A stretch of DNA of 64,000 nt from the NCBI RefSeq assembly GCF_013373065.1, contig NZ_JABXIN010000023.1, positions 25,339 through 89,338 of the forward strand. Reading direction: 5' to 3'. Under the pieces are notes generated by a model. It made no database searches. It saw only the letters and a program-made list of their open reading frames with translations, and was not told the origin of the DNA. The translations under genes were made by a program, and so were the position numbers. Of this stretch, positions 50,833 to 59,211 are shown piece by piece; position 1 is the stretch's first letter; every line of letters starts with the position of its first letter. The DNA comes from Algoriphagus sp. GTDB taxonomy: Bacteria; Bacteroidota; Bacteroidia; Cytophagales; Cyclobacteriaceae.

Positions 50833-52698
50833 TTATCTTCCTAGATAAACCGTGAGAATTGAAAGGTCTGCTGGAGACACACCGCTGATCCTAGATGCTT
50901 GGCCCAATGTCTGAGGTCTAATCTTATTAAGTTTTTGTCTTCCTTCTGCTGAAAGTGCTGGAATGGTAAGATAATCGAATTTAACTGGGATTTTATAATC
51001 TTCCATGTTTGCTAATTTTTCGACCATTTGCCTTTCCTTTTCTATGTAGCTATTGTACTTTATCTGGATTTCAGCTTGTTCCAATGCTTCCTTTCCAAAT
51101 CCCTCCAAGTAAGTTCTGAGGTTTGAATCAATTTGTTTTAATTCCTCAATACCGATTTGAGGTCTTTTCAAAATCTTCTCAATACTTGTTTTTTCCTTAA
51201 TTGGAGCAGTTCCTATTGCTTCTAATGCTTCATTCGATTCTATAGGATCTAGCTTTTTCTGTTTCAAATCATTTATTAGTCTTGCTGTATTCTCCTTTTT
51301 CTCAAGGACCTTGTCATAACGCGATTGTTCTGCCAAACCTATGTTATAGCCTTTTTCAGTCAATCGGATATCTGCATTATCTTGTCGAAGTAACAATCGA
51401 AATTCCGCTCTTGAAGTAAACATTCGATAGGGTTCTTCAGTCCCTTTATTGATCAGATCATCGATAAGTACACCGATGTAGGCCTCTGATCGCTTGAGAA
51501 TAAATGGATCCTTTTCCTGAACTTTTAAACTGGCATTAATTCCGGCAATAAGGCCTTGTGAACCGGCTTCTTCATATCCCGTTGTTCCATTAATTTGACC
51601 AGCGAAATAGAGATTTTCCACCAATTTAGTTTCCAAGGTTAGATTTAATTGAGTAGGTGGAAAGAAGTCATATTCGATGGCATAACCAGGTCTAAACATT
51701 TTAGCATTTTCAAAACCCGGAATTTGCCTTAAAGCCTTGTATTGGACATCTTCAGGCAAGGAAGTAGAAAAGCCATTGACGTAGATTTCTACGGTATTCC
51801 AGCCTTCTGGCTCTACAAAAATTTGATGTCGTTCGCGCTCTGCAAATCGATTTATTTTGTCTTCAATCGAAGGACAATAGCGTGGGCCTAAACCCTGAAT
51901 TCTTCCATTGAACATGGGAGATCGGTCAAAACCCGTCTCCAAAGTCTCATGGACCTCTTTATTTGTATAGGTTATCCAGCAGGTTCGTTGTTCCGTTAAG
52001 GGTTTTGTTTCGTCAGAATAGCTGAATTGCTCTGGGTTTTCATCCCCATATTGGACTTCCATTCTACTGTAATCCAAGCTTCTGCCATCTACTCTTGGTG
52101 GTGTCCCTGTCTTCATTCTTCCTGCTTCAAAACCCAACTCCACCAATTGTTCTGTAATTCCTCTGGATGCAGATTCTCCTGTTCTTCCTCCTCCAAATTG
52201 TTTTTCACCTATGTGAATGATGCCATTGAGGAATGTTCCATTGGTTAAAACCACTGATTTTCCAGGAATTTCTATTCCCATACCTGTGCGAACACCCACT
52301 ACTCTTCCTTCTTTGACAAGAATTCCAGTTACCATTTCTTGCCAGAAATCCACATTAGGGTTTTGTTCTAAGGCCAATCTCCATTCCTCTGCAAAGCGCA
52401 TTCTATCATTTTGCGTTCTCGGAGACCACATAGCTGGTCCTTTAGAGCGGTTGAGCATACGAAACTGAATCATGGATTTATCTGATATAATTCCAGACAT
52501 TCCACCTAAAGCATCTATTTCTCGCACTATTTGCCCTTTGGCTACACCCCCCATTGCTGGATTGCATGACATTTGGGCAATGGTATTCATATTCATGGTA
52601 CACAAAAGTACCTTTGAACCCATTTTTGCTGCGGCATGAGCTGCCTCACAACCTGCATGTCCTGCGCCGACTACAATTACATCGTACTGGTTAAACAT
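50833..52698 (-). CDS. mnmG: tRNA uridine-5-carboxymethylaminomethyl modification enzyme MnmG (GidA)
   Basis: The FAD-dependent enzyme has 621 residues from the Met at 52698 (MFNQYDVIVVGAGHAGCEAAHAAA, GxGxxG FAD motif). Further motifs: CNPAMGGVAKGQIVREIDALGG, GTFLNG, GRTGESASRG, FAGQINGTTGYEEAGSQGLIAGINA, EPYRMFTSRAEFRLLLRQDNADIRL. With MnmE it modifies wobble uridines. An upstream in-frame ATG at 52731 gives an 11-residue longer start (MFHVEQ...), but that segment is encoded by a parS site, so I treat it as non-coding. mnmG commonly lies near oriC in bacteria. Confidence 0.95.
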   Translation of the reverse strand: MFNQYDVIVVGAGHAGCEAAHAAAKMGSKVLLCTMNMNTIAQMSCNPAMGGVAKGQIVREIDALGGMSGIISDKSMIQFRMLNRSKGPAMWSPRTQNDRMRFAEEWRLALEQNPNVDFWQEMVTGILVKEGRVVGVRTGMGIEIPGKSVVLTNGTFLNGIIHIGEKQFGGGRTGESASRGITEQLVELGFEAGRMKTGTPPRVDGRSLDYSRMEVQYGDENPEQFSYSDETKPLTEQRTCWITYTNKEVHETLETGFDRSPMFNGRIQGLGPRYCPSIEDKINRFAERERHQIFVEPEGWNTVEIYVNGFSTSLPEDVQYKALRQIPGFENAKMFRPGYAIEYDFFPPTQLNLTLETKLVENLYFAGQINGTTGYEEAGSQGLIAGINASLKVQEKDPFILKRSEAYIGVLIDDLINKGTEEPYRMFTSRAEFRLLLRQDNADIRLTEKGYNIGLAEQSRYDKVLEKKENTARLINDLKQKKLDPIESNEALEAIGTAPIKEKTSIEKILKRPQIGIEELKQIDSNLRTYLEGFGKEALEQAEIQIKYNSYIEKERQMVEKLANMEDYKIPVKFDYLTIPALSAEGRQKLNKIRPQTLGQASRISGVSPADLSILTVYLGR

Positions 52699-52714
52699 CT
52701 TTGTTTTATTTACC

Positions 52715-52730
52715 TGTTCCACGTGGAACA
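52715..52730. promoter_or_regulatory. parS (ParB/Spo0J binding site) 1, between mnmG and ybeY
   Basis: TGTTCCACGTGGAACA is a perfect 16-bp palindrome and matches the bacterial parS consensus (TGTTNCACGTGAAACA) except that it is symmetric. It lies 16 bp upstream of the mnmG start I chose. Confidence 0.85.
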
Positions 52731-52739
52731 TTACTCTTT

Positions 52740-53189
52740 TTAATTTCCAGTTCCACGTGGAACATTGATTTTATGAAATAAATCAATGGCTAAATTTTCT
52801 TTCGATCGCATCAAGGATGCATCTTCTTTTTTCTTGTCCTTATATCCCATCAGATGAAGTAGTCCATGACTGATTACTCGACTTAGTTCATCCTCATTAC
52901 TGCTATGGTGTGTTTTGGCATTATCGAATACACGATCAATGCTAATGAAAATATCGCCTTCTATTTTTCCTTTTTCATCCGAATTGTCAAAGGTGATAAT
53001 ATCCGTAAGGGTATCGTGGTTTAGATAATCGACATTGATTTGGTGGAGATACTCGTCAGAGCAAAAGATGTAATTCAATTCAATGATTTTAAATCCTTCC
53101 CCACTTGCGATTTCTTTTAGCCAGCGTTTCCTTGTTAATTTATTTGGAAGTTGGAAGCGAATATCCTCGGTAAAGAAATGAATGGCCAT
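52740..53189 (-). CDS. ybeY: endoribonuclease / rRNA maturation factor YbeY
   Basis: This 149-residue protein contains NVDYLNHDTLTDIITFDNS, GDIFISIDRV and the zinc motif SHGLLHLMGYKDKKKEDASLMRSKE. Two of the three canonical histidines of HGxLHLxGYDH are seen; the third is replaced by KDKKK..., a pattern I recall in other Bacteroidota YbeY proteins. It acts in 16S rRNA 3'-end processing and ribosome quality control. The C-terminal residues NVPRGT are encoded by a parS site. It is followed by the mnmG gene on the same strand. Confidence 0.93.
   Translation of the reverse strand: MAIHFFTEDIRFQLPNKLTRKRWLKEIASGEGFKIIELNYIFCSDEYLHQINVDYLNHDTLTDIITFDNSDEKGKIEGDIFISIDRVFDNAKTHHSSNEDELSRVISHGLLHLMGYKDKKKEDASLMRSKENLAIDLFHKINVPRGTGN
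52749..52764. promoter_or_regulatory. parS (ParB/Spo0J binding site) 2, in the ybeY 3' end
   Basis: AGTTCCACGTGGAACA, identical to parS 1 in 15 of 16 bases, with the core GTTCCACGTGGAAC at 52750-52763. It encodes part of the YbeY C-terminus (NVPRGT), which shows that the DNA site constrains the protein tail. Centre-to-centre distance to parS 1 is 34 bp. Confidence 0.85.
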
Positions 53190-53191
53190 GC

Positions 53192-53593
53192 TTAATCCAT
53201 GTAAAAGGATAAAACCGTTTTTTTTCCACCCTCTTCGAATTTTAATTCATCACTTAAATGTCTGATGAGAAAAATTCCTCTTCCTCCTATTTTTTCGATA
53301 TTCTCTGGAGCGGTTGGATCTGGAAGGTTTTCATATTCAAACCCCTCTCCTTCATCTTCTATTACAAAAAGCAGCTTGTCTTCTTCTGCTTTTAGTTCTA
53401 AATGGACCAACTTTTCCTTATTCCCCCTATTTCCATGAACAATAGCATTGCTAATACACTCTGTCACTGAAATCATGATGTTGCCATAGATATCGTCATT
53501 GATTTCAAAACGCTCTCGCGCATTGTCTATAAAGCTTTCAATGATTTTTACATTCTCAATCAAAGAAGGAATAGAAATTTTTATTGAGTTCAT
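53192..53593 (-). CDS. RsbW-like serine kinase/anti-sigma-type ATPase
   Basis: This protein has 133 residues and the GHKL ATPase layout: N-box ECISNAIVHGN (about 47-57), G1 DEGEGFEYENL (about 79-89) and G2 GGRGIFLIRHLSDEL. It is of the HATPase_c_2 class, including RsbW/SpoIIAB anti-sigma factors and RsbT switches. No sigma factor or anti-anti-sigma gene is adjacent, so its partner must be elsewhere. It starts 2 bp before the ybeY start region on the same strand, suggesting co-transcription. Confidence 0.88.
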   Translation of the reverse strand: MNSIKISIPSLIENVKIIESFIDNARERFEINDDIYGNIMISVTECISNAIVHGNRGNKEKLVHLELKAEEDKLLFVIEDEGEGFEYENLPDPTAPENIEKIGGRGIFLIRHLSDELKFEEGGKKTVLSFYMD

Positions 53594-53624
53594 TTTGAAT
53601 ATTGACTTTTAGCAACAACTAGTA

Positions 53625-54392
53625 TTATTTTTCATGTAATTCTAAACTAATCGGACAATGGTCCGAATGGATTACATCCGGCAAAATACCTGCACTTTTC
53701 AAACGGCTTTCCATAGGTTGAGTTGCCATGTGATAATCAATACGCCAGCCTAAGTTTTTATTCCTTGCGTTAGCACGGTAACTCCACCAGGTATATTGAT
53801 GAGGATCTGGGTTGAAATGACGAAATGTATCAATGAATCCAGATTCCGTAAACTTATCCATCCAAGCCCGTTCTTCCGGCAAAAAGCCGCTGGAATTCTT
53901 GTTGGATATAGGGTTGTGAATGTCTATTGGTTTATGACAAATATTGTAATCACCACTCAGGATTAAATTCGGAAATTCCTGTCGTAGATCCTGCATGTAT
54001 CCATAGACATCGTCCAGAAATTCATATTTGAAGTCCTGTCTGATATCACCAGTAGTTCCTGAAGGAAAGTAGGCAGAAATAAAGGAGAAATTTTCAAAGT
54101 CTGCACGAATCATTCTTCCTTCTTGGTCATATTTCTCCAACCCCATCCCATATGCAACATTTTTTGGAGGAATCTTGCTGAAAATTGCTACTCCGGAGTA
54201 TCCTTTTTTTTCTGCTGGAAACCAATACAATTCATAACCCAAGTCTTTGAAAATGGAAGTATCTACTTGGTTTTCATGAGCTTTAAGTTCCTGAATACCA
54301 ATGATGTCTGGGTTTTCTTCCTGGAGCCATGTTGCAAAACCTTTATTCAAAGCAGCACGGATTCCATTTACATTGTAAGAGATAAGTTTCAT
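53625..54392 (-). CDS. xthA: exodeoxyribonuclease III (XthA-type AP endonuclease)
   Basis: The 255-residue enzyme has all endonuclease/exonuclease/phosphatase motifs: SYNVNGIRAALNKG, GIQELK (metal Glu), GYSGVAIFSK, SAYFPSG, LSGDYNICH (catalytic Asp/Asn), NLGWRIDYHMATQ and HSDHCPISLEL (catalytic His). It incises abasic sites and removes 3' blocks in base-excision repair. It is 2 bp before the gene that follows on the minus strand. Confidence 0.95.
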   Translation of the reverse strand: MKLISYNVNGIRAALNKGFATWLQEENPDIIGIQELKAHENQVDTSIFKDLGYELYWFPAEKKGYSGVAIFSKIPPKNVAYGMGLEKYDQEGRMIRADFENFSFISAYFPSGTTGDIRQDFKYEFLDDVYGYMQDLRQEFPNLILSGDYNICHKPIDIHNPISNKNSSGFLPEERAWMDKFTESGFIDTFRHFNPDPHQYTWWSYRANARNKNLGWRIDYHMATQPMESRLKSAGILPDVIHSDHCPISLELHEK

Positions 54393-54394
54393 TT

Positions 54395-54757
54395 CTATTC
54401 GATTTCCAGTTGGTATTCTTTTTCGAAATATTCCAACACTTGGATTTTCAGTAATTTTTCCTGTTCTAATAAATCAAAATGCGGAAGTTCACGAATTAGT
54501 TTCCAATGAGGCCATCCATCCTGATCTACATATTCCAGTTCATAATAACCGGCATAACTTAAGACTTTGCAGATAGCAATGTGCATTAAGTCCTGCTTTT
54601 CTTCCTTTGAGAAATGCTTGGTACCTTGTCCAAGTTCCTGAACACCAATGAGAAAGAGCACTCCATTGAGATCTTTGGGTTTCTTTCCAATCGCTTCCTC
54701 AAGTCCGAGCAATAGTCTTCCCCATCTTTTTTCTAAATCAAGATCTCTTTTGAACAT
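54395..54757 (-). CDS. conserved hypothetical protein
   Basis: A 120-residue acidic, soluble protein, mostly helical by eye. I do not recognise a domain. Notable is the segment LFLIGVQELGQGTKHFSKEEKQDLMHIAICKVLSYAGYYELEYVDQDGWPHW, which reads like a small family conserved in Bacteroidota beside xthA. It is separated from xthA by 2 bp and from the carboxymuconolactone-decarboxylase-like gene by 7 bp, and is therefore co-transcribed with both. Confidence 0.7.
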   Translation of the reverse strand: MFKRDLDLEKRWGRLLLGLEEAIGKKPKDLNGVLFLIGVQELGQGTKHFSKEEKQDLMHIAICKVLSYAGYYELEYVDQDGWPHWKLIRELPHFDLLEQEKLLKIQVLEYFEKEYQLEIE

Positions 54758-54764
54758 ACCTTAC

Positions 54765-55106
54765 TTATTGATTTTCAAGTTCTTCCCAGAATTCTACAGC
54801 TCTCCGGAGATGAGGGATTACAATAGATCCTCCAATTAAAGTAGCGATCGAAAATACCTCGAATATTTCCTTTCGATTTACTCCTGACTTGAAGCATTGT
54901 TCCAAATGGTATTTGATACAATCATCACATCTTAAAACCATGGAACAGGCCAAACCGATCATTTCTTTGCTCTTGACATCCAAGGCACCTTCACTGTACG
55001 CATTGGTGTCCAAGTTGAAGAACCGTTTGATCACCTTATTGTCCTCTGCCAAAATCTTCTCGTTCATTTTGGCTCGGTAATCGTTGAATTCCTCCAATAA
55101 ACCCAT
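54765..55106 (-). CDS. AhpD/carboxymuconolactone decarboxylase-family protein
   Basis: The 113-residue protein has the CMD fold with LRCDDCIKYHLEQCFKSG: the CxxC pair followed by His is the AhpD-type redox site (about residues 59-66). KEMIGLACSMV precedes it, and the helical C-terminus follows. Members act as alkylhydroperoxidases or carboxymuconolactone decarboxylases; the CxxC...H arrangement favours a peroxidase or disulfide-exchange role. It is the first gene of the minus-strand run and diverges from comF. Confidence 0.87.
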   Translation of the reverse strand: MGLLEEFNDYRAKMNEKILAEDNKVIKRFFNLDTNAYSEGALDVKSKEMIGLACSMVLRCDDCIKYHLEQCFKSGVNRKEIFEVFSIATLIGGSIVIPHLRRAVEFWEELENQ

Positions 55107-55136
55107 TAAATTAACCTATTAGTGTTGAATAATCTG

Positions 55137-55144
55137 CAAATATA
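55137..55144 (-). promoter_or_regulatory. putative -7 element for the minus-strand run (CMD gene to ybeY)
   Basis: On the minus strand TATATTTG (TAnnTTTG) lies 30 bp upstream of the CMD-family ATG. A TTG is 24 bp further upstream, just outside the usual spacing, within the start of comF. Confidence 0.38.
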
Positions 55145-55156
55145 CAGCATTCCTGT

Positions 55157-55885
55157 ATGACCCATGAACAACAGCGTTTTAATACCAAGCGTTTCCCTTT
55201 TTTCAAGGAATTTTTAGATTTAATTTTTCCTCAAAATTGTCACTACTGCGGAAGGAATCTTTTTGATTGGGAATTTTGTCTTTGTTCACCTTGTAAAAAT
55301 AGGCTTCCGGTGGCCAGTTATTATCTGAGACCAGAGGACAACGAGCTTACCCAAAAGTTGCAAGGGCTTTGTCCGGTTTCAAAAGCCATCTCTTTTCTTA
55401 AATTTTCCCGTAAGGGGATGAGCCAAAGTCTCCTTCACCAACTGAAATATCGAAATAAACCGCAAATCGGTCAGTTCTTGGGAAATTCTTTTGGAAAGCT
55501 CTTATTGAAACAGCCTTATGCTATAGATTGGGATATGATTGTGCCCGTTCCACTCCACAGACAAAAGTTACATCGAAGAGGGTACAATCAATCCGAAACA
55601 TTTGCCAAAGGGATTGGGGAAGTACTTCAAATACCTGTTGAAAAGGTGTTAGAGCGATCAAAATGGACAGATACCCAAACCAACAAAACGCGATTGGAGC
55701 GAATTGATAACGTTTCAGGCGTATTCGAAATTCAACCCAATCAACCAGTTTATCAACGTCGAATTCTTTTGGTGGATGATGTATTGACTACCGGTGCTAC
55801 ACTTGCTGCTTGTGCCAATATTCTATGGAAGAATGGCGCAAAAACAGTAGATTTGGCTACCATAGCCGCAGGTGGCGGAGTCTGA
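55157..55885 (+). CDS. ComF family phosphoribosyltransferase-like protein
   Basis: This 242-residue protein has an N-terminal zinc-binding part (Cys28, Cys31, Cys41, Cys43, Cys46) and a phosphoribosyltransferase-like domain with VPVPLHRQKLHRRGYNQSE and ILLVDDVLTTGATL (the PRPP loop). In competent bacteria ComF takes part in DNA uptake; here it is likely a conserved member whose exact role is unclear. The start overlaps the promoter of the opposite run. The following gene begins 5 bp after its stop. Confidence 0.9.
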   Translation: MTHEQQRFNTKRFPFFKEFLDLIFPQNCHYCGRNLFDWEFCLCSPCKNRLPVASYYLRPEDNELTQKLQGLCPVSKAISFLKFSRKGMSQSLLHQLKYRNKPQIGQFLGNSFGKLLLKQPYAIDWDMIVPVPLHRQKLHRRGYNQSETFAKGIGEVLQIPVEKVLERSKWTDTQTNKTRLERIDNVSGVFEIQPNQPVYQRRILLVDDVLTTGATLAACANILWKNGAKTVDLATIAAGGGV

Positions 55886-55890
55886 ATGAT

Positions 55891-56415
55891 ATGATTGACA
55901 TCGAATTTCTTAAATATCCTATCGGTCGCTTTTCCATTCCGGAGCAACCGGACCTTCAGGAAGCTTTGGATCAAATCAAAAGACTTCCAGATAACCTACA
56001 AAAAGCAGTTCCTAATTTAACTGATTCACAGCTGGATACCCCTTACCGGCCCGGTGGTTGGACTGTAAGGCAGGTCGTGCACCATCTTGCGGATAGCCAT
56101 ATGAATGCTTTTATCCGATTCAAACTGGCTTTAACCGAAGAAAACCCCATCATTAAACCTTATGATGAGGTTGCTTGGGCTATGCTACCCGATAGTCAAT
56201 TGGAGATTGCTTCTTCTCTCTCACTTTTGGCGAGCCTACACTACAAATGGTCTGTGGTTATGGAAAATATGGATGAACAAGATTTTAGCAAAACTTATTT
56301 TCATCCTGGGAGTGGGCAAACGCAAAAACTTTCGGAAGTAACGCATATGTATGCCTGGCATGGCCAGCATCACTTAGCTCATATCCAGCACTTAGCACTT
56401 CGTGAAAAATGGTAA
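55891..56415 (+). CDS. DinB-fold protein, BstA/YfiT-like (putative bacillithiol transferase)
   Basis: From the Met at 55891 (MIDIEFLKYPIG) the protein has 174 residues. The metal-binding histidines are in RQVVHHLADSHMNAFIRFK and AWHGQHHLAHIQHLAL, as in YfiT/BstA. The region ENPIIKPYDEVAWAML is also characteristic. A longer frame from 55810 is open but overlaps comF and lacks conservation. Family members transfer bacillithiol or hydrolyse metal-dependent substrates. The call is by sequence similarity in my memory; a plain DinB protein is the alternative. Confidence 0.88.
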   Translation: MIDIEFLKYPIGRFSIPEQPDLQEALDQIKRLPDNLQKAVPNLTDSQLDTPYRPGGWTVRQVVHHLADSHMNAFIRFKLALTEENPIIKPYDEVAWAMLPDSQLEIASSLSLLASLHYKWSVVMENMDEQDFSKTYFHPGSGQTQKLSEVTHMYAWHGQHHLAHIQHLALREKW

Positions 56416-56429
56416 ACGCCTAAAAAACT

Positions 56430-57188
56430 ATGAAGATTTCTCTAAAAGGTCAGCGAATATTGGTTACCGGAGCTTCCCGGGGAATTGGCCGAGCAATTGC
56501 GAGACAACTTTCTGAATCTGGAGCTGAAGTAATTATCCACTATAATTCCAACCAGAAAGAAGCTGAAAGCTTGCAAAAGCAACTAAAAAACCCAACGTAT
56601 TTGGAAGGATGTAACCTTGCGGATGCTGAGAAAGTAGTAGGTTTTATCCCAAAAATTGTCAAGAAATATGGCCCTCTGACAGGTTTAGTGAATAATGCGG
56701 GCATTTCCCCTGCTGCTCCGGATAGTTTATCTACCAAAAAATGGCTAGAAATCTGGGATAAAACTATGGCGGTAAATGCGACAGCGGTGGGAATTCTTTG
56801 CAAAGAATTTGTAGATCAAGCTAAAAACCAGGGTGAAGGAAGAATTGTAACGATTTCTTCAAGAGCTGCTTTTAGAGGAGATACGACGGATTATTTAGCC
56901 TATGCTGCTTCCAAAGGGGCTTTGGTCAGCTTGACCCGGTCTATTGCCCGCCATTATGGGAAGCAAGGAATCAAAGCCTTTTTGATCGCTCCTGGATTTA
57001 CCCGGACTGATATGGCAAATCAGATTTTGTCTGAATATGGGGAAGAGTTTGCCCTGAATGACATTGCCTTGAATAAATTAACGCAACCAGAAGATATTGC
57101 TCCGATGGTGACCTTGCTTTGTTCGGGCTTGGCAGACCACGCTACTGGAACATCCATAGATATCAATGCAGGTTCGTACGTCCGATAG
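56430..57188 (+). CDS. short-chain dehydrogenase/reductase (FabG-like)
   Basis: A 252-residue SDR: TGASRGIGRAIARQLS (NAD(P) binding, about residues 12-28), NNAG, the SSRAA serine region and YAASKGALVSLTRSIA with the Tyr-Lys catalytic pair, then the GFTRTDMA... and DINAG endings. The pattern resembles 3-oxoacyl-ACP reductase-like SDRs, but general reductases are equally possible. It is part of the plus-strand run from comF to the thioesterase and starts 14 bp after the DinB gene. Confidence 0.9.
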   Translation: MKISLKGQRILVTGASRGIGRAIARQLSESGAEVIIHYNSNQKEAESLQKQLKNPTYLEGCNLADAEKVVGFIPKIVKKYGPLTGLVNNAGISPAAPDSLSTKKWLEIWDKTMAVNATAVGILCKEFVDQAKNQGEGRIVTISSRAAFRGDTTDYLAYAASKGALVSLTRSIARHYGKQGIKAFLIAPGFTRTDMANQILSEYGEEFALNDIALNKLTQPEDIAPMVTLLCSGLADHATGTSIDINAGSYVR

Positions 57189-57198
57189 GAATTAAATC

Positions 57199-58626
57199 AT
57201 GGATAAAGAGGATTTTAGAAAATATGCCCACCAGTTGGTGGACTGGATGGCTGATTATTTGGAGCAAAAAGAGAATTATCCTGTAACTCCAAACACAAAG
57301 CCGAGAGAAATTTATAATCAGCTGCCAACTGATGCGCCTGAAGATTCTGAGTCTTTTGAAGCTATTTTTCAGGATTTCCAACAACTCATTCTTCCTGGAA
57401 TGACTCATTGGCAACATCCATCCTTTTTTGGGTATTTTCCGGCAAACAATTCAGAACCCTCGATTTTGGCCGAAATGCTCATGGCAACTCTCGGAGCACA
57501 ATGCATGTCTTGGCTTACTTCTCCTGCGGCTACCGAACTTGAGGAACGTGTCTGTGACTGGCTTCGAGACGCCAAAGGAATCAGCTCTGCTTGGAAAGGG
57601 GTCATTCATGACACAGCTAGTACAGCTACTTTGAGTGCAATTTTGTCGGCACGAGAACGAAAATCTGCCTGGAAGATAAATGAAGAGGGATTTGATGGAA
57701 AAGAACGTTTCCGTATATATTCTTCTGCTCATGTGCATTCTTCCATTGACAAAGGTGTACGTATTGCAGGTTTGGGAGTAGATAATTTGGTCCGCATTCC
57801 AGTGGATGAAAAATTTGCCATGATTCCCAGTTTACTGGAAGAAGCAATCCAAAAAGATCTCGAAAAGGGATATACGCCTTTATGCGTTGTTTCGGCTTTG
57901 GGAACGACTTCCAGTACAGCAATAGACCCTATTGGGGAAATCAGCAAAATCACCACTCGCTATGGTCTTTGGCATCACATCGATGCTGCCTATGCAGGAA
58001 CAGCTTTGCTTCTTCCGGAATTTCAGCACCTTATTGAAGGGCATGAGCTAGCAGATTCTTACGTATTCAATCCACACAAATGGATGTTTACCAATTTTGA
58101 TTGCACGGTTTTATTCCTGAAAAACCCAGAAGACTTAATCAAAACCTTCTCGCTCACACCTGAATATTTGAGAACGCAACTTGATCGAGAAGTAAATAAT
58201 TACCGTGATTGGGGAATACAATTAGGTAGAAGATTTCGAGCCTTGAAATTGTGGTTTGTGATTCGAAGCTATGGTTTAAATGGAATCCGCCAAAAATTAA
58301 GAAATCATATACAACTTGCCCAGAAAGCAAAAAGCTGGATAGAATCGGAAGAAGGGTTGGAAATCTTAGCACCGGTTCCCTTCAATACCATTTGTTTCAG
58401 GCATAATATGACTGACCATTCTCTTGAGGAGATGAATGCCTTTAATGAGAAATGGATGAATACCGTGAATTCCACCGGAAAAGTTTTTTTCACGCATACG
58501 AAATTGGAAGGAAAATTTGTCATCCGATGGGTTATTGGGCAGACTGATGTGGAAGAAAAACATATCCAAGCTGCTTGGGTTTTATTGATGGAAACTCGAA
58601 AGAAATTACTCCAACATTTTGACTAA
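57199..58626 (+). CDS. aromatic-L-amino-acid decarboxylase-like PLP enzyme
   Basis: This 475-residue group II decarboxylase has HPSFFGYFPANNSEPSILAEML, SSAHVHSSIDKG, WHHIDAAYAGTALLLPEF (the Asp and His of the PLP pocket) and NPHKWMFTNFDCTVLF with Lys294 as the PLP lysine. It is close to eukaryotic-type aromatic amino acid decarboxylases (DDC/TDC-like). The expected reaction turns tryptophan, phenylalanine, tyrosine or DOPA into the amine and CO2. Substrate not predictable. Start 57199; the next gene begins at the base after its stop. Confidence 0.9.
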   Translation: MDKEDFRKYAHQLVDWMADYLEQKENYPVTPNTKPREIYNQLPTDAPEDSESFEAIFQDFQQLILPGMTHWQHPSFFGYFPANNSEPSILAEMLMATLGAQCMSWLTSPAATELEERVCDWLRDAKGISSAWKGVIHDTASTATLSAILSARERKSAWKINEEGFDGKERFRIYSSAHVHSSIDKGVRIAGLGVDNLVRIPVDEKFAMIPSLLEEAIQKDLEKGYTPLCVVSALGTTSSTAIDPIGEISKITTRYGLWHHIDAAYAGTALLLPEFQHLIEGHELADSYVFNPHKWMFTNFDCTVLFLKNPEDLIKTFSLTPEYLRTQLDREVNNYRDWGIQLGRRFRALKLWFVIRSYGLNGIRQKLRNHIQLAQKAKSWIESEEGLEILAPVPFNTICFRHNMTDHSLEEMNAFNEKWMNTVNSTGKVFFTHTKLEGKFVIRWVIGQTDVEEKHIQAAWVLLMETRKKLLQHFD

Positions 58627-59205
58627 ATGCCCTCCAAAGACCCTGTTTTTACCCCTGAGTTAATCAAGATTTTGAAGATTTTCGGGTTGGCTTCTGTGGT
58701 CTTGGTGGTATTTCTTTCCTTTTTTGATTCCTATCGAGCGAATAACTCTGGGGAGGATACTACATTTCGGATGACATCAGCCTCCCGCCTATTTTTCTTG
58801 AATCTTAAAGCTCTTAATTATGAACAGGAAGTTCGCAAAGATGCCGGTATGGTACTATATAGGCATAAAGGATTTTCAATGAGTTCGGACATTCCCAGCA
58901 CATTTTTGGTTTTAATTTTGAATACTCCCAAGGATGAAAGCTATCTCTACATTGAGCCCCATTTATTGGATTGGCCATTTTCGATCTTGGCATTGCTTGG
59001 CCAAAATGAACAAATTCTTTCATTAGAAAACGGGAATAAATATGATCATTTGAAGCAAGTCACGAAGCTATATGATTTGGTACAGCAAGAAGCAGAATTC
59101 TATCTACTTGTCTCAGATCAAAAAATTCCTCTTTGGCAAACGGATTCTGAAAAAGAAGCCGTCATATCAACATTTGAAGATTATTTTCGGATCATAGAAA
59201 ATTAA
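58627..59205 (+). CDS. hypothetical protein with one N-terminal membrane helix
   Basis: The 192-residue protein has a hydrophobic segment at about residues 16-36 and then a mostly beta-strand, charged domain. I recognise no motif. It starts immediately after the decarboxylase stop and ends 6 bp before the thioesterase ATG, so it is in the same operon. It could be a membrane-associated accessory of unknown role. Confidence 0.7.
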   Translation: MPSKDPVFTPELIKILKIFGLASVVLVVFLSFFDSYRANNSGEDTTFRMTSASRLFFLNLKALNYEQEVRKDAGMVLYRHKGFSMSSDIPSTFLVLILNTPKDESYLYIEPHLLDWPFSILALLGQNEQILSLENGNKYDHLKQVTKLYDLVQQEAEFYLLVSDQKIPLWQTDSEKEAVISTFEDYFRIIEN

Positions 59206-59211
59206 AGAACC

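Noticed and set aside
52698..52731. Extended N-terminus for MnmG (MFHVEQVNKTK...)
   Set aside because: The extension is coded by parS DNA, and the usual family start is at Met-Phe-Asn (52698). I keep it as an alternative only.
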